36,587 bases of DNA from positions 1 to 36,587 of the forward strand of contig NZ_JACRSW010000041.1 of NCBI RefSeq assembly GCF_014384965.1, given 5' to 3'. The translations under genes and the position numbers were made by a program. Under the pieces are notes generated by a model. It was not told the DNA's origin and made no database searches. It was given only the letters and a program-made list of their open reading frames with translations. Shown here piece by piece: positions 8,851-20,164 of this stretch (positions are counted from its first letter, which is position 1; the number at the start of each line of letters is the position of its first letter). Source of the stretch: Jutongia hominis. Lineage in GTDB: Bacteria; Bacillota; Clostridia; Lachnospirales; Lachnospiraceae.

Positions 8851-10788
8851 TTGAAGATAAAAAAAGTGGATGACAAGCCTATGGTCATTCACACTAAGAA
8901 AAAAGCTAAGATTCATATGCATGAACCGAAGAAAGCTAAAATTAAGGGCAGTAACATTTACACTGTACAGCGTGGTCCGAAAATTGCTAGTGCAAAGATA
9001 AATGATACAGGTAAAAAGAAGTCTTATCGTAAGAGTACCATTCATCAGGCAGAGAAGAAAGAAAAGGAACCTTCAAAATTTAAGAGAAATATACGGGAGT
9101 CCAATACTTCTATCAAGACGAAGAATACCAATCTTCATATAGCAGGAAGAACGGGAGCACTTGCGACTGGAGCAGTTACAGAGCAGGTGGAAGGCGGGCA
9201 GGAAGTGTCACAGGCAGCTTATCTTGCATATGAAGCAAGCCGTCCGGTTACGGGAACTGCTTCAAGGGGAGCGTCACTTTTCAGAAAGAAAGCGGCAGCC
9301 GAAGCAAAGAGGCGTATCAAGAAGGTAGAAACAGGAAAGAAGCTGGCAAAAAAGATGGGAAAGAAAGCTGCCAGTGATACGGCAAAAAAGGTTGCCGGTG
9401 ACACGACAAAGACAGCAGCGAAAGAAACTGCCAAGAACACTGCAAAAGAAACTGCCAAAACTACGACAAAAGCGGCAACCACAGCGGCAGGTACAGCGGT
9501 TGCACCGGGAGCAGGTACAGCAGTCGGCATGGCGGCAGGCTATGCCACGGGTGTATCTATTGAGGCGAAGGATGTGAAAGCAGCGAACCGTAGCAGAAAG
9601 ATTAAATTTTTTCTGGATAAGATGAAAGAACAGGAAAATCAGACGGACAGTGTTGTAAAACTGGTAAAAGATCTGATTGTAAAAAAGGCAGTTCTCTGGA
9701 TAAAGGCGGCAGCTCCGATTATCGGACTTGTACTTTTTCTGTTGGTTCTTTTAGTGGTAATCGTTGCAGTTCCGGTTATTGCTGTGATAGCGATTCTTTA
9801 TAATTCACCATTTGCCTTATTTTTACCGCCGCTGGAGTCAGGAGATACAGTGCAGACAGTTACAAGTGCTTATGTGTCTGAATTTAACCGTGATGTGAAT
9901 ACCAAAGTGAATGAACATACCGGATATGACTTTGGCGAACTGGTGTATGTAGATTATGAGGGAATGGATGAAAATCCAAGTAACTACTACGACATTATGG
10001 CGGTCTACATGGTCAAGTATGGTGTAGGCGATACTGCAACAATTATGAATGATATATCAAAGGGGTGGTTGCAGACTGTAGTAAATGATATGTGTTCTTA
10101 TACTACAAGTAGTGGAACAAAAGATGTGGAGGAAACAGACGCAGATGGCAATGTAACAACTGTTACGAAGTCGGTACTGTATGTAAATGTTACGCTCAAA
10201 TCATACAGAGATATGATTTCCGTTTATGGATTTGATTCTGATCAGGTAGAAATGCTTGAGCAGATCATGAGTCCTGAGTTTATGGGACAGCTTGGATATG
10301 CTGGAAGTGGAAGCGGTGGAGGCGGTGGAAGCCCCGGAGTAAGTTCCATGACAGAGGATGAAATAAATGCAATCCTCAGTGGTATTACAGATAGCAGGCA
10401 GAAAGCAGTCTGCTCTTATGCCCTTCACAGAGTGGGTTATCCTTACAGTCAGGAATTAAGAGATAGTGGCAATTATTATGATTGCAGTTCACTTGCGTAT
10501 TATTCATGGAAGGATGCAGGTGTGAATATCAGTCATGGAGGAGCAACTACAGCAGCGGCAGAAGCACAGGGACTTGATGAAGCAGGAAAGACCGTATCTT
10601 ATGATGAAATGCAGCCTGGTGATCTTATCTTTTACAGTTTCACAAACAACGGAAGATATAAGAATATCAGCCATGTGGCAGTATATGTCGGCAATGGAAA
10701 GGTGGTAGAAGCCCTGAATGAAAGAGTTGGCGTAGTTTACCGTGATGTGGCAAGTGTCGGAAAGATTGTAGTAATTGGCAGACCATAG
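8851..10788 (+). CDS. CD1108-type membrane-anchored NlpC/P60 peptidoglycan hydrolase
   Basis: A 645-residue protein that likely opens the cell wall locally for the mating channel. I chose TTG 8851 because AAGGTGG lies 5 bases upstream; a GTG at 8842 in the same frame falls inside that site. The N-terminus is very basic ('MKIKKVDDKPMVIHTKKKAK') and is followed by an Ala/Lys/Thr-rich repeat region (about residues 160-220). One strong membrane helix lies at about 285-320. A Gly/Ser hinge ('GSGSGGGGGSPG') precedes a C-terminal NlpC/P60 domain with catalytic Cys545 in 'YDCSSLAYYS' and His608 in 'ISHVAVYVG'. The domain cuts gamma-D-Glu-diamino acid links in stem peptides. No lytic transglycosylase domain is recognisable, although many ICE homologues carry one. 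Confidence 0.85.
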   Translation: MKIKKVDDKPMVIHTKKKAKIHMHEPKKAKIKGSNIYTVQRGPKIASAKINDTGKKKSYRKSTIHQAEKKEKEPSKFKRNIRESNTSIKTKNTNLHIAGRTGALATGAVTEQVEGGQEVSQAAYLAYEASRPVTGTASRGASLFRKKAAAEAKRRIKKVETGKKLAKKMGKKAASDTAKKVAGDTTKTAAKETAKNTAKETAKTTTKAATTAAGTAVAPGAGTAVGMAAGYATGVSIEAKDVKAANRSRKIKFFLDKMKEQENQTDSVVKLVKDLIVKKAVLWIKAAAPIIGLVLFLLVLLVVIVAVPVIAVIAILYNSPFALFLPPLESGDTVQTVTSAYVSEFNRDVNTKVNEHTGYDFGELVYVDYEGMDENPSNYYDIMAVYMVKYGVGDTATIMNDISKGWLQTVVNDMCSYTTSSGTKDVEETDADGNVTTVTKSVLYVNVTLKSYRDMISVYGFDSDQVEMLEQIMSPEFMGQLGYAGSGSGGGGGSPGVSSMTEDEINAILSGITDSRQKAVCSYALHRVGYPYSQELRDSGNYYDCSSLAYYSWKDAGVNISHGGATTAAAEAQGLDEAGKTVSYDEMQPGDLIFYSFTNNGRYKNISHVAVYVGNGKVVEALNERVGVVYRDVASVGKIVVIGRP

Positions 10789-10796
10789 AAAATTGG

Positions 10797-10820
10797 CAGA
10801 GAGGGCGAAAGTCCTCTCTG
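10797..10820 (+). other. GNRA-capped hairpin between nlpC and the next gene
   Basis: A 10-bp stem (10797-10806 with 10811-10820, one G-U wobble) is closed by a GAAA tetraloop. There is no T-run, so it is not a terminator. It lies a few bases upstream of the GGACAGGAGG ribosome binding site for the gene at 10836. It may be an mRNA processing or stability element. Confidence 0.5.
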
Positions 10821-10835
10821 GGACAGGAGGTAAGA

Positions 10836-11726
10836 ATGGATTTAAAGGATATGATTCTTGTAATGGAGAATTATAAGGGAACAGAAAGAAATATGCTTAT
10901 GACTTTGGAAGATTATAAGAAGTTCGTTGCCATTGATGATATGTCAGAGCTTGCAGATCAGATGCTGCTTCTTGGAAGAACGCTTGCGGAAGGTTTTACA
11001 GAGTATTACAGGGCAGCAAATGTTACAGTTTTTGCAAAATTCTGTAGAGATGATGTGGAACTGGGACGCTTTTTGCAAGGATATTATAACGATTCAAAGA
11101 AATTTTACTTTGATAAGGCAACAAGTTCCCCAGAGTGTATTACAAAGATGGATGAGATTGGAATGACGGATAGAGGCTGGATAGATGACTTTATCCTGCA
11201 TTATGAAAAATGCGACAGGACATTTGAAAGAGGGCAGACATTTCATAATTTTAATGACCACGATTATATGGTACTGGAAGCATTATCTCCACGCAATCTT
11301 GTGGTAATGGATATGAAAAGCGGCTCTCTCACGATTGCTCTTGGAGCAACAGAGTATAAGCGATATCCGAAAGACGAGGAGCCAACTAAGGATAACACAA
11401 CGATCGGGGTATCGTGGGAGCACGGGATTTATCTTGGTTCCACACTTTCGCAGACCAACTTTAAGGCATATAAAAGAGAATACGGGACACCTGAAAAGAT
11501 AAAAGATGTTTATGATTACAGGGCGAAACTCAAGCAGAAGTTTTATTTTTATCAGGATTTGTCAAAGGATGATGATATTCCAAAAAATATGCAGAATGAT
11601 TTCCTGCACCAGATGTATAAGGAATTTGGAACGATAGAGGAGGAATATTTTTATGACAGGCTTGAAGATGGAAAGTATGATGAAGGTTTTAAGGAAAGAC
11701 AGGTAAAAGAAAAAAAGAGCCGATGA
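10836..11726 (+). CDS. Conserved ICE protein of unknown function
   Basis: A 296-residue soluble acidic protein, starting at ATG 10836 behind ACAGGAGG. There is no signal peptide or membrane helix. The middle part ('GQTFHNFNDHDYMVLEALSP', then a 'LVVMDMKSGSLTIALGA' strand-like segment and a Trp-Glu-His-Gly segment) resembles the YodL/DUF4316-type modules that are common in Tn1549-like elements; I am not sure of this. The C-terminus is strongly charged and helical. It follows the wall hydrolase by 47 bases and precedes the DpnD/PcfM-like gene by 29 bases, so it belongs to the transfer operon. A role in DNA processing or regulation is possible but not shown by the sequence. Confidence 0.7.
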   Translation: MDLKDMILVMENYKGTERNMLMTLEDYKKFVAIDDMSELADQMLLLGRTLAEGFTEYYRAANVTVFAKFCRDDVELGRFLQGYYNDSKKFYFDKATSSPECITKMDEIGMTDRGWIDDFILHYEKCDRTFERGQTFHNFNDHDYMVLEALSPRNLVVMDMKSGSLTIALGATEYKRYPKDEEPTKDNTTIGVSWEHGIYLGSTLSQTNFKAYKREYGTPEKIKDVYDYRAKLKQKFYFYQDLSKDDDIPKNMQNDFLHQMYKEFGTIEEEYFYDRLEDGKYDEGFKERQVKEKKSR

Positions 11727-11755
11727 GGAAAAATGGAATTGGAGGCTGATATCGA

Positions 11756-11974
11756 ATGGAAAAAGAATTTGATATTGAGATAAAAGAAGTTCTCTCAAGG
11801 GTAGAGACAGTAAAGGCAGAGTCACTTGACGATGCCATAAACAAGGCAATGGATATGTATTATTCAGAACAGATAGTCCTTGATGCGGAGGATATGAAGG
11901 GAGTTGATTTTTCGCCATACAGCGAAGAACAGCTCCCTTCTTCATTAAAGGAAAATGGAGGAAAGACACGATGA
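11756..11974 (+). CDS. DpnD/PcfM-family small protein
   Basis: This 72-residue protein has the family pattern 'IEIKEVLSRVETVKAESLDD', then 'YYSEQIVLDAEDMKGVDF'. DpnD/PcfM proteins are small accessory proteins found in conjugative plasmids and ICEs; their exact role is not known to me. ATG 11756 sits 10 bases behind a GGAGG. Its stop codon overlaps the start of the next gene in an ATGA, which indicates translational coupling. Length and sequence look complete. Confidence 0.78.
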   Translation: MEKEFDIEIKEVLSRVETVKAESLDDAINKAMDMYYSEQIVLDAEDMKGVDFSPYSEEQLPSSLKENGGKTR

Positions 11975-12339
11975 AAAATGAGCAGACAGCAGTTATTAAG
12001 GATATGGAATTTTTATTAAACGAACTTCATAAGGAATGGGAAAGACCGGGAGAGGTAAAATCGTCTGTCAGTATTCCATATGAGAAAGTTGAGGAAATCA
12101 GCAGAAAGCTGAATGTGATTGTCTATGAGACACAGCAGTCGGCTGACAGCGACGGACTTGCCTTTAAGCAGAGCATAGCCAAGTCAAAGCAGTGTTATGT
12201 GCTTCTCAGGATTATGCGAAAGATTGTAAAAGGAAAGGGCAAATGTGATAGACAGGCGGTTGATGCAGAATTTGTGATTGAGCTTGACGGGGAGGAGTCA
12301 AAGCTCTTTAAGGAAATGTTTGCAGAATTACTGAAGTAA
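11971..12339 (+). CDS. Small helical ICE protein, unknown function
   Basis: The 122-residue soluble protein overlaps the preceding gene by 4 bases (ATGA) and ends 14 bases before the giant methylase/helicase gene. It is predicted to be mostly helical and mixed-charge, with segments such as 'DMEFLLNELHKEWERPGEV' and 'CYVLLRIMRKIVKGKGKC'. I do not recognise a family. Close coupling to its neighbours and AT-balanced codon use indicate that it is a real gene of the transfer operon. Confidence 0.7.
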   Translation: MKNEQTAVIKDMEFLLNELHKEWERPGEVKSSVSIPYEKVEEISRKLNVIVYETQQSADSDGLAFKQSIAKSKQCYVLLRIMRKIVKGKGKCDRQAVDAEFVIELDGEESKLFKEMFAELLK

Positions 12340-12353
12340 AAGGAGGGTGACAC

Positions 12354-15300
12354 ATGAGTGTTGATATGAAGGTCAAAGCGATATATGATTCAGAAATCAG
12401 CAACATCACCCGTTCTGAAAAGAACTGGAAAGATGTATTAAAAGTTGCTGGTCAGTTATATCGCTATGAATTTGATAATATCGTTATGGTAACAGCTCAG
12501 AGATCACCGGAGAAAAGTACCCTTATGGCAGATTATGACACTTGGAAGAAAGTGGGAAGATATGTAAAGCGTGGAGCAAAGGGCTGTGCTATCTTCCCCT
12601 CAAGGGCACTTAATCCCCGTATGAGATATATTTTCGATATCAGTGATACAGGCGGAAAGAATGTGAAGCTGACTTGGGATCTGGAGGGGGAAAACCTGAA
12701 AAGTTATGCAGACTTTCTGGTATCGGAAGGACAGATGGAGCGGTATAAAAGCGATGACAGGGAATCACTAAAAAATACGCTAAAACAGTTTACAGGAACA
12801 AATGTTTGGAATATAATAAAAGAGGAGTTCGGGGATAGAATGTCCGAACTAATGCAGCTATCAGGTAGTGTGATAAAGGAATTCAACGAAAAACGCAAGG
12901 GCTTACAGCAGGATAGCGATATGGAGCAGTTAGTATATTCCAGTGTTATGTATGCTGTAGGGACGAGATGTGGATTTGACTTATCTGTGCAAGAACAGGA
13001 TTTCAGTCAGATTGTAAATATCAAAGATGAGGAGATAGTTTACCGTCTTGGTTCCCTTGTATGCGATGTCTCCTGTAGTGTTCTTAGAGAATTTAGTAGG
13101 AATTTACAAACGATTGAGAGCGAAAGGAGAATATCATATGTTAGAAGCAATGACTTACAAGGAAGTGGACGGACTGCTGTATCCGGAGCTGACAATGCCG
13201 GACGAGACAGAGGATTTAACGAAGCTGGGCAGATACGGGAGAATGGCAATGAAGTATCTTCTGGAGAACGAACCGGCAAGGTACAAGACACTGATGAGAT
13301 TCGGGAAGATGTACGAGAAGATGTCGGCAGTAGAGGAGGAAGCAAACCAGCTTTACGATCAGTTGGAGGAACAGTATCTAATGAAGCACAAGCCACAGAA
13401 TCCGTCATCGACAATGGAGATGTGGAAGATAAGAGAGCAGGCGAAGATGCAGGCAGAGGAAGTAGTGCTCCACCAGATCGTGATGAAGTTTCATTAGAAA
13501 CACAGGAAGAATTAAATAGAGAGCTTGATGAGATTAACTCATTGGGTGTCAGTAAGGAAGCCGAATATACACAGGCTTCCTTTTTTTTCGACCAAAACGG
13601 GCAGGCAAGTTTTGGTGTGAAGCAGCCGGAGAAAACCAGACACAATGAATTTATGCGTCAGTTCGAGGAGGATAAAAAGGCTGCCCTTGCCAGAAAATAT
13701 AATTACCTTAATCCAAAGAAAGCAGAGAGTGTACCAAGTGAGTATGTAAAAGAGATACTTATGAAAGGAACTGGCTTTGTCGGTGGAAAAGGCAGGGTGT
13801 GTGAAATCTATCAGACAGAGATAGACGCAGGAACCAGAGCAAAGCGTATCAAGGCAGAATATGGTCAGGGGGGTGCAAGCTGGCCGCTTGACGGTCTAGG
13901 CTTGCACGGGTATGACACATTTCACGGTTCGGGACTTCGTATCCAATGGAAAGATGAAGATGGAGAAGTAGAAGGATACGTTTCGTGGAAGAATGTCGAA
14001 AAGGAAATCGGTGTACTTATCCTTACCGGAGAATACCAGTCGGAGACACCTCGTATTGATGAGCTTGCAATGGACGGACTTCGTGAAGATGATGAAGTCA
14101 TTGACGCAGAGTACCGTGAAGTTGATACGCAGGAGGAGAAATCAGAAATTGATGATTATGCTATTCCTGATGAGCCTGACAGTTATGCTGTAAACAGAAA
14201 GGCGGCTGAGTTACGGTATATCAAGCCGATTGATTATGCTGACCGTGTAGCTGCAATGGATAAAGATTTAAGAGATGCCATTGAGATACTTGTGTCAGAA
14301 TGTAGCTGTTACACACCATTCCGTGCTTTCCTTATGGATGTGGTGCAATCGGATTTTGCATTTATGCCAAATAAGCTGGAACTGATCTGTGAGATAGCGA
14401 TGGGAAATGTTCAGGGTGAGAGAAAGGCATATTGCAATAATCAGTATGGACTCACAGAATACACTTTAAGCAGTGCAGATGTGAAAGTAAGCTACAAAAA
14501 CAGAAATGGAGAGAGGGCAGGGGATACCGTATCATGGCGTGAGGTATATGAAATCTTATCCTATATGGTAAAACAGCCATTTTACTGTGGAGAGGACCAG
14601 AAGGCAATCTATCAGACCATAAAAAATAAGATTGACAGGGAAAAGATGAATCCTGTTTACCGCAAGTTCTTTGATATTGAGGACAGTGTGAGAGAAAGCC
14701 GTCTTAAAACCAGAGAACGGGCGATTGCATATGGCTTGAATACCAAGATTGACACGGATGGTCGTATAATTTCTGATGAGGATAAGAATGTATCGGCAGA
14801 TATTCCACAGAAGGATACCGAACCACAGGAGGCTGCCCCTGAAACACCTGCACAGGAAGTATTACCGCCAGTGGAAGGTCTGCGTGGAAAAGAAAAAACA
14901 CAAGACCAGACAAAACTCAATTTCCATTATAACCTGTGGGAAACAGAAAAGGGTGGTGCAAAGACCAGATACCAGTGGAACATTGATGCAATCTGTACAC
15001 TAAAGCAGATTGAAGCAGAAAACAGACTTGCAACACAGGAGGAGCAGACTGTTTTATCAAAGTTTGTCGGCTGGGGAGGCTTGTCACAGGCATTTGATGA
15101 GAATAATGCTGCGTGGAGCAAAGAGTATGCAGAACTGAAAGAGCTTCTTTCCGATGAGGAATACAGTGCGGCAAGAGCAACTGTAAATAATGCCTTTTAC
15201 ACTTCGCCGGAGATTGCAACGTGTATCAATTCAGCCCTTGTGCAGTTTGGGTTTAAAGGCGGAAATGTCTTGGAGCCGTCTATGGGTATCGGTAATTTCT

Positions 15301-18300
15301 TCGGAAGTATGCCAGCACCAATGCAGCAAAGCAGGCTGTACGGAGTGGAGCTGGACAGCATATCGGGAAGAATAGCAAAACAGCTTTACCAGAATGCCAA
15401 TATCAGTATTACAGGATTTGAAAACACCACATATCCGGATAACTTCTTTGATGTTGTTATGGGAAATGTGCCATTTGGAGATTATAAGATATTCGATCCA
15501 AAGTACAACAAGTATAACTTCCGTATTCACGATTATTTTCTGGCAAAAGCACTCGATCAGGCAAGACCGGGAGGTATGGTTGCAGTGATTACCACAAAGG
15601 GAACACTGGATAAGAGTAATCCGACTATACGAAAGTATCTGGCTGAGAGGGCAGAACTTGTGGGAGCAATCCGACTTCCGAATACTGCATTTAAGGATAA
15701 TGCAGGAACTGAGGTGACTGCGGACATTCTTTTTTTACAGAAAAGAGAGCGAAAAATTGATATAGAGCCTGACTGGGTACATCTTGGTGTCACAGGTGAT
15801 GGCATAGCAGTCAATTCCTATTTTGCAGAGCACCCGGAGATGATGCTTGGTACAATGCAGTATGATACAAGGATGTTCGGACAGGACAGCAGATATACCG
15901 TCTGTGTGAATAATGATGAGAACTTCAATCTGTATGAAGCACTCAATAAGGCAATCAGTAACATCAAAGCACAGATGACAGATTTTGAGAGACTGGCAGA
16001 GAATGAGGAACAGACAGAGGAAGTCATTCCCGCTGATCCGGATGTCAGAAATTATACTTACACATTCTTTGAAGGAAAACTTTACTACAGGGAAAATTCA
16101 GAGATGGTAAGGCAGAAAGTATCACCGACAGCGGAGGGGCGTATTAAGAGCCTTGATGAAATCAGACAGATAACAAGAGAGCTGATTGATATCCAGATGG
16201 AGGGCTGTAGTGATGAGGAGCTTGCAGACAAACAGCAGCTTTTGAATGTAAAATATGATAAATTCGTTGGAAAGTATGGAGCAATCACTTCCAAAGCAAA
16301 CCGTACAGCGTTCAGGGATGACAGCGATTATCCGCTTCTTTGCAGTCTGGAAGAAGTAAATGAGGACGGGGAGGTGAAGAAGGCTGATATGTTTTATAAG
16401 CAGACGATTAAAGCAAAGTCCGTGGTGGACAGGGTAGAAACTGCAGTTGAGGCTCTTAATGTATCGGTCAATGAGTTTGGATATGTAAATATTCCTTATA
16501 TGCTCTCCATTTATGAAACAGACAGGGATACTCTCATAAAGGAACTCGATGGAATTATTTTTCTTAATCCTGACCGTTACAATGAAAATAACCCGGACGC
16601 AGGCTGGGAGACAGCAGATGAATATCTGTCAGGCAATGTAAGGGATAAGCTACGTGTTGCAAAGGCAATGGCGGCTGATACCGACGATCCACAGGCAGAA
16701 AGATTTGCCGACAATGCCGCAGCCTTAGAGAAAGTTCAGCCGGAATGGATTGAAGCCTCGGATATAGATGTAAAGATTGGTACAACTTGGATTGAACCGC
16801 TTGATTATGAACAGTTTATCTATGAGCTGCTTAATACACCAAAAAGGGCAAGGGCAATCAGAACGGAGTATTATAATTCCGGTATTCAGGTACACTTGAA
16901 TAAAATGAGTATGGAATGGTTCATTGAGAACAAAAGTATGGATAAACATTCCGTGGCGGCAACGAAAACCTATGGTACAAGCCGGATGGATGCTTATTCT
17001 ATTTTTGAGGATACCCTGAACTTAAAAACGGTCACTGTCAGGGACAGGATTGATGATGGTGAGGGCAAGTACCATTATGAAGTCAACAAAAATGAGACAA
17101 TGCTTGCAAGGGAAAAGCAAAATATGATCAAGGAGAAGTTCAAGGAATGGTTATTTGCAGAACCGGAACGCCGACAGAAGTATGTGGAATATTATAATGA
17201 AACCTTCAATAATATCCGCCTGCGTGAGTATGACGGAAGCCATTTGCAATTTCCGGGAATGAACCCTGAGATTGAATTAAAACCGCACCAGAAAAATGCG
17301 GTGGCACGAATCCTTATGGGAGGAAATACTCTGCTTGCCCACTGCGTCGGAGCCGGAAAGTCGTTTGAAATGATGGCTGCGTGTATGGAACAGAAAAGAC
17401 TCGGACTTTCCAATAAGACAATTATGGTAGTGCCAAAGCCGCTTATCGGGCAGACGGCAAGTGAATTTTTAAGGCTTTACCCGTCAGCAAACATCTTGGT
17501 TGCAACGGAGCGTGATTTTGAAAAGAGCCGGAGAAAGCAGTTTGTATCAAGGATTGCGACAGGCGATTATGACTGCATCATTATGTCGCACTCGCAATTT
17601 GAGAAAATTCCAATTTCGGCAGAGAGAAAGGAGCGAATGCTTAATGAACAGATAAATGAGATCACCTATGCGATTGATGATATGAAGGAGCGGAACGGGG
17701 AACGCTGGACCGTAAAGCAGATGGAAAGCCAGAAGAAAAAGCTGGAGGAACAGCTTAAATCCCTGACCGATGAGAGCAGGAAAGATGACCTCATTACCTT
17801 TGAGGAGCTGGGTGTTGACTCTATTATGGTAGACGAAGCACACAATTTTAAGAACCTTGCCATTTTTTCAAAGATGAATAATGTGTCGGGAATCAGCAGT
17901 AGTGGGGCTAAGAAGTCAACGGATATGCAGCTTAAATGCCAGTATTTATCAGAGATAAATGATGGCAGGGGCATTGTATTTGCTACCGGAACACCGATAA
18001 GCAACACGATGTGTGAGATGTATGTTATGCAGCTTTATTTGCAGAAATCGGCACTTGAGGAGATGGGAATTCATCATTTCGACTCGTGGGCGGCTAACTT
18101 TGGAGAAGTAACAACGGCACTGGAGCTTACGGTTGAGGGCAGTGGTTTCCGTTTCAAGAGCAGGTTCAATAAGTTTACCAATCTGCCGGAGCTTATGAAC
18201 ATCTTCCGTGAGGTTGCCGATGTGCAGACAGCGGATATGCTTGACCTTGATGTGCCAGCTCTGCGTGGCGGCAAGCCTATCATCGTGGAGTCGGAGCCGG

Positions 18301-19799
18301 ACTGGTATGTGAAGCAGGTAATGGAAGAATTTGTTGTAAGAGCAGAAAGGATAAGGGGCGGGGGTGTTGATCCAAGTGTTGACAACTTCTTAAAGATTAC
18401 GCACGAAGCAAGACTTCTTGGAACAGACGCAAGACTGATTGATAAGGACGCACCGAACAACCCGGACGGAAAGCTCAATAAGGTAGCGGAAAATGTCTGG
18501 AAAGAATATGTAAAAGGAAATGCTGATGGTCATATAGGCTGTCAGCTTATTTTTTCGGATATTGGAACACCGGGACCGGACAAGGACTTTACGATTTATG
18601 ATTATCTGAAGGAGTCACTTATCAAGTATGGTATCCCTGCGGAGGAGATAGCATTTATTCACGATGCAAAAACAGACGCACAGAGGGATGCACTCTTTAA
18701 GGAAATGAGGACAGGTAAGAAAAAAGTCCTTATCGGTTCGACAGATAAGTGCGGAACCGGAGTTAATGTACAGACACACCTTGTTGCAATGCACCATGTC
18801 GATTGCCCGTGGAAGCCTTCTTCTATTGAACAGAGGGAAGGCAGAGGTATCCGACAGGGAAATAAAAACGATGAGGTGGCAATCTACCGATATGTTACAA
18901 AACAAACCTTTGATGCATACAACTGGTCACTTGTGGAAAACAAGCAGCGTTTCATCAGTCAGGTTATGACAAGCAAGGCAGTGAGCCGAAGCTGTGAGGA
19001 CATTGATGAGGCAACACTTTCTTATGCGGAGATTAAGGCGGTTGCTACAGGCAACCCTTTAATCAGGGAAAAGATGGAGGTTGACAATGATGTCCAGAGA
19101 TTAAAGCTCTTAAAGGCGTCTTATGATAATCAGAGATACGGATTGCAGGATAATTTTATGATCAAGTATCCAAAACTCATCAAAACTGCGACAGAGAAAC
19201 TTGCCAATGTCAGGGAGGATATAAAGGCAAGGGATAAGGAATTGATTGATAACCCGGATTTTGCCATTACCATAGGCAATGCAACTTATACAGAGCGAGT
19301 GGATGGTGGAACCGTAATGCTTGAAGCAATCAGCAAATGTAAGACAGGCGAAACCACTCCAGTCGGTAAGTTTCACGGCTTTGAGCTTCTGGTGGAAAAG
19401 AATTTCCTCAGTATCAACTATATGGTGCTTCGTGGAAAGACGGAATACAAGGCAGAACTTTCCACAAGTCCGGTGGGAAGTATGGTAAAGCTGGAGAACC
19501 TGTTCAACGGACTTCACGAAAATGTTGATTTTCTGGAAAAGAAGATTGAACAGTACCAAAATGATCTTGAGGCTTCAAAGGCGGAGTATGACAAGCCGTT
19601 TGCATATAGTGCAGAACTGGAAGAAAAACTTGCAAGGCAGTATGAATTAAATGCCCAGCTTGACCTTGAGAACGCAAAGGCTATGGATGCAGATCTTGGC
19701 GGACCGGACGAAGAAAAGTCTGAGGACAGAATAGAAAATGCGGGTATTGTTGCAGAGGATAAGGGAATCTATATGCCAGACAGAAACAGGAAAAGATAG
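12354..19799 (+). CDS. Giant antirestriction-type DNA methyltransferase/SNF2-like helicase (DarB-like)
   Basis: This 2481-residue multidomain protein starts at ATG 12354 behind AAAGGAGGG. Residues about 1-115 resemble the ArdC N-terminal ssDNA-binding domain ('[20 protein letters not shown]', '[14 protein letters not shown]'). Residues 262-381 are a Gly/Arg/Asp/Ser-rich linker that overlaps tnpV in another frame. About 450-560 is a small LPD-type module ending in a WxxVxxxI pattern. About 900-1150 is an N6-adenine methyltransferase, with motif I '[11 protein letters not shown]' (about 973) and catalytic motif 'GNVPFG' (about 1037). About 1630-2250 is a superfamily 2 helicase, with Walker A 'VGAGKS' (about 1663), DEAH box 'MVDEAHNF' (about 1824) and motif VI '[12 protein letters not shown]' (about 2160). 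A coiled coil precedes the C-terminus. Proteins of this kind in phages and ICEs (DarB-like) protect incoming DNA from restriction. Confidence 0.88.
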   Translation: MSVDMKVKAIYDSEISNITRSEKNWKDVLKVAGQLYRYEFDNIVMVTAQRSPEKSTLMADYDTWKKVGRYVKRGAKGCAIFPSRALNPRMRYIFDISDTGGKNVKLTWDLEGENLKSYADFLVSEGQMERYKSDDRESLKNTLKQFTGTNVWNIIKEEFGDRMSELMQLSGSVIKEFNEKRKGLQQDSDMEQLVYSSVMYAVGTRCGFDLSVQEQDFSQIVNIKDEEIVYRLGSLVCDVSCSVLREFSRNLQTIESERRISYVRSNDLQGSGRTAVSGADNAGRDRGFNEAGQIRENGNEVSSGERTGKVQDTDEIREDVREDVGSRGGSKPALRSVGGTVSNEAQATESVIDNGDVEDKRAGEDAGRGSSAPPDRDEVSLETQEELNRELDEINSLGVSKEAEYTQASFFFDQNGQASFGVKQPEKTRHNEFMRQFEEDKKAALARKYNYLNPKKAESVPSEYVKEILMKGTGFVGGKGRVCEIYQTEIDAGTRAKRIKAEYGQGGASWPLDGLGLHGYDTFHGSGLRIQWKDEDGEVEGYVSWKNVEKEIGVLILTGEYQSETPRIDELAMDGLREDDEVIDAEYREVDTQEEKSEIDDYAIPDEPDSYAVNRKAAELRYIKPIDYADRVAAMDKDLRDAIEILVSECSCYTPFRAFLMDVVQSDFAFMPNKLELICEIAMGNVQGERKAYCNNQYGLTEYTLSSADVKVSYKNRNGERAGDTVSWREVYEILSYMVKQPFYCGEDQKAIYQTIKNKIDREKMNPVYRKFFDIEDSVRESRLKTRERAIAYGLNTKIDTDGRIISDEDKNVSADIPQKDTEPQEAAPETPAQEVLPPVEGLRGKEKTQDQTKLNFHYNLWETEKGGAKTRYQWNIDAICTLKQIEAENRLATQEEQTVLSKFVGWGGLSQAFDENNAAWSKEYAELKELLSDEEYSAARATVNNAFYTSPEIATCINSALVQFGFKGGNVLEPSMGIGNFFGSMPAPMQQSRLYGVELDSISGRIAKQLYQNANISITGFENTTYPDNFFDVVMGNVPFGDYKIFDPKYNKYNFRIHDYFLAKALDQARPGGMVAVITTKGTLDKSNPTIRKYLAERAELVGAIRLPNTAFKDNAGTEVTADILFLQKRERKIDIEPDWVHLGVTGDGIAVNSYFAEHPEMMLGTMQYDTRMFGQDSRYTVCVNNDENFNLYEALNKAISNIKAQMTDFERLAENEEQTEEVIPADPDVRNYTYTFFEGKLYYRENSEMVRQKVSPTAEGRIKSLDEIRQITRELIDIQMEGCSDEELADKQQLLNVKYDKFVGKYGAITSKANRTAFRDDSDYPLLCSLEEVNEDGEVKKADMFYKQTIKAKSVVDRVETAVEALNVSVNEFGYVNIPYMLSIYETDRDTLIKELDGIIFLNPDRYNENNPDAGWETADEYLSGNVRDKLRVAKAMAADTDDPQAERFADNAAALEKVQPEWIEASDIDVKIGTTWIEPLDYEQFIYELLNTPKRARAIRTEYYNSGIQVHLNKMSMEWFIENKSMDKHSVAATKTYGTSRMDAYSIFEDTLNLKTVTVRDRIDDGEGKYHYEVNKNETMLAREKQNMIKEKFKEWLFAEPERRQKYVEYYNETFNNIRLREYDGSHLQFPGMNPEIELKPHQKNAVARILMGGNTLLAHCVGAGKSFEMMAACMEQKRLGLSNKTIMVVPKPLIGQTASEFLRLYPSANILVATERDFEKSRRKQFVSRIATGDYDCIIMSHSQFEKIPISAERKERMLNEQINEITYAIDDMKERNGERWTVKQMESQKKKLEEQLKSLTDESRKDDLITFEELGVDSIMVDEAHNFKNLAIFSKMNNVSGISSSGAKKSTDMQLKCQYLSEINDGRGIVFATGTPISNTMCEMYVMQLYLQKSALEEMGIHHFDSWAANFGEVTTALELTVEGSGFRFKSRFNKFTNLPELMNIFREVADVQTADMLDLDVPALRGGKPIIVESEPDWYVKQVMEEFVVRAERIRGGGVDPSVDNFLKITHEARLLGTDARLIDKDAPNNPDGKLNKVAENVWKEYVKGNADGHIGCQLIFSDIGTPGPDKDFTIYDYLKESLIKYGIPAEEIAFIHDAKTDAQRDALFKEMRTGKKKVLIGSTDKCGTGVNVQTHLVAMHHVDCPWKPSSIEQREGRGIRQGNKNDEVAIYRYVTKQTFDAYNWSLVENKQRFISQVMTSKAVSRSCEDIDEATLSYAEIKAVATGNPLIREKMEVDNDVQRLKLLKASYDNQRYGLQDNFMIKYPKLIKTATEKLANVREDIKARDKELIDNPDFAITIGNATYTERVDGGTVMLEAISKCKTGETTPVGKFHGFELLVEKNFLSINYMVLRGKTEYKAELSTSPVGSMVKLENLFNGLHENVDFLEKKIEQYQNDLEASKAEYDKPFAYSAELEEKLARQYELNAQLDLENAKAMDADLGGPDEEKSEDRIENAGIVAEDKGIYMPDRNRKR
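13138..13497 (+). CDS. tnpV: TnpV-family protein nested out of frame inside the giant gene
   Basis: A 119-residue protein encoded wholly within the giant methylase/helicase gene, in the +1 frame relative to it. ATG 13138 lies 7 bases behind a strong AAAGGAGA site. The frame is open further upstream (to about 13048), but that part has no ribosome binding site and no TnpV-like sequence. The protein has the TnpV pattern: an N-terminal '[18 protein letters not shown]', then '[20 protein letters not shown]', a helical middle, and a C-terminal '[18 protein letters not shown]'. TnpV proteins are carried by many Firmicutes transposons; their function is unknown. The overlapping stretch of the giant protein is low-complexity linker. 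This supports true expression of both frames and not sequence error, because both remain open for 360 bases. Confidence 0.8.
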   Translation: MLEAMTYKEVDGLLYPELTMPDETEDLTKLGRYGRMAMKYLLENEPARYKTLMRFGKMYEKMSAVEEEANQLYDQLEEQYLMKHKPQNPSSTMEMWKIREQAKMQAEEVVLHQIVMKFH

Positions 19800-19811
19800 G
19801 AGTGAAACTCT

Positions 19812-20153
19812 ATGAGTATAAGGAAAGTGGTCGCAGGACTACTGATTACAGCAGGGATTGCCATTATGGCAGTCCCTTTTTTCTGGTGTACAACCGGAGA
19901 GAGAAACACGAACCAGCTCATAAATGAATTTGAGCAGACATTGGAGGAGAAGCAGGATGAAAGGACAGAGGTTGAGAAAGAGCAAACCACCGTTAGTAAA
20001 GAGGAGAAAGCCATTCTTAAAGAAGGCAGTATCATCGGCATTATTGAGATACCGGGAATAGATATCAGATACCCGGTAATGGAAGAAACCGGAAGTGAAA
20101 TGCTGAATGCCGGGACAGGGAACAATGCGTTTTGTTGTCAGGTGCAGATATAA
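19812..20153 (+). pseudogene. Truncated sortase, catalytic domain missing
   Basis: The 113-residue product has a sortase-like start: one membrane helix (about residues 6-26, 'VVAGLLITAGIAIMAVPFF'), a Glu/Lys-rich stalk, and the first strands of the sortase barrel ('IIGIIEIPGIDIRYPVMEET', then 'MLNAGTG'). Normal class B/D sortases continue for another 120 or so residues that hold the catalytic His, the TLxTC cysteine and the Arg. Here the frame ends after 'NNAFCCQVQI', which resembles the very end of a sortase. An internal deletion joining the N-terminal part to the last strand is likely. ATG 19812 follows ATAGGAG, 12 bases after the giant gene. It is probably non-functional as a transpeptidase. 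Confidence 0.75.
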
Positions 20154-20164
20154 GGAGGCGGCAG

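Noticed and set aside
9219..9530. Minus-strand open frame of 103 residues
   Set aside because: It is the antisense of the Ala/Lys/Thr repeat region of the NlpC/P60 protein; it is Ala/Val/Phe-rich with no ribosome binding site.
13048..13137. Longer start for the nested tnpV frame
   Set aside because: No ribosome binding site and no TnpV-like sequence before ATG 13138, which has a strong site.
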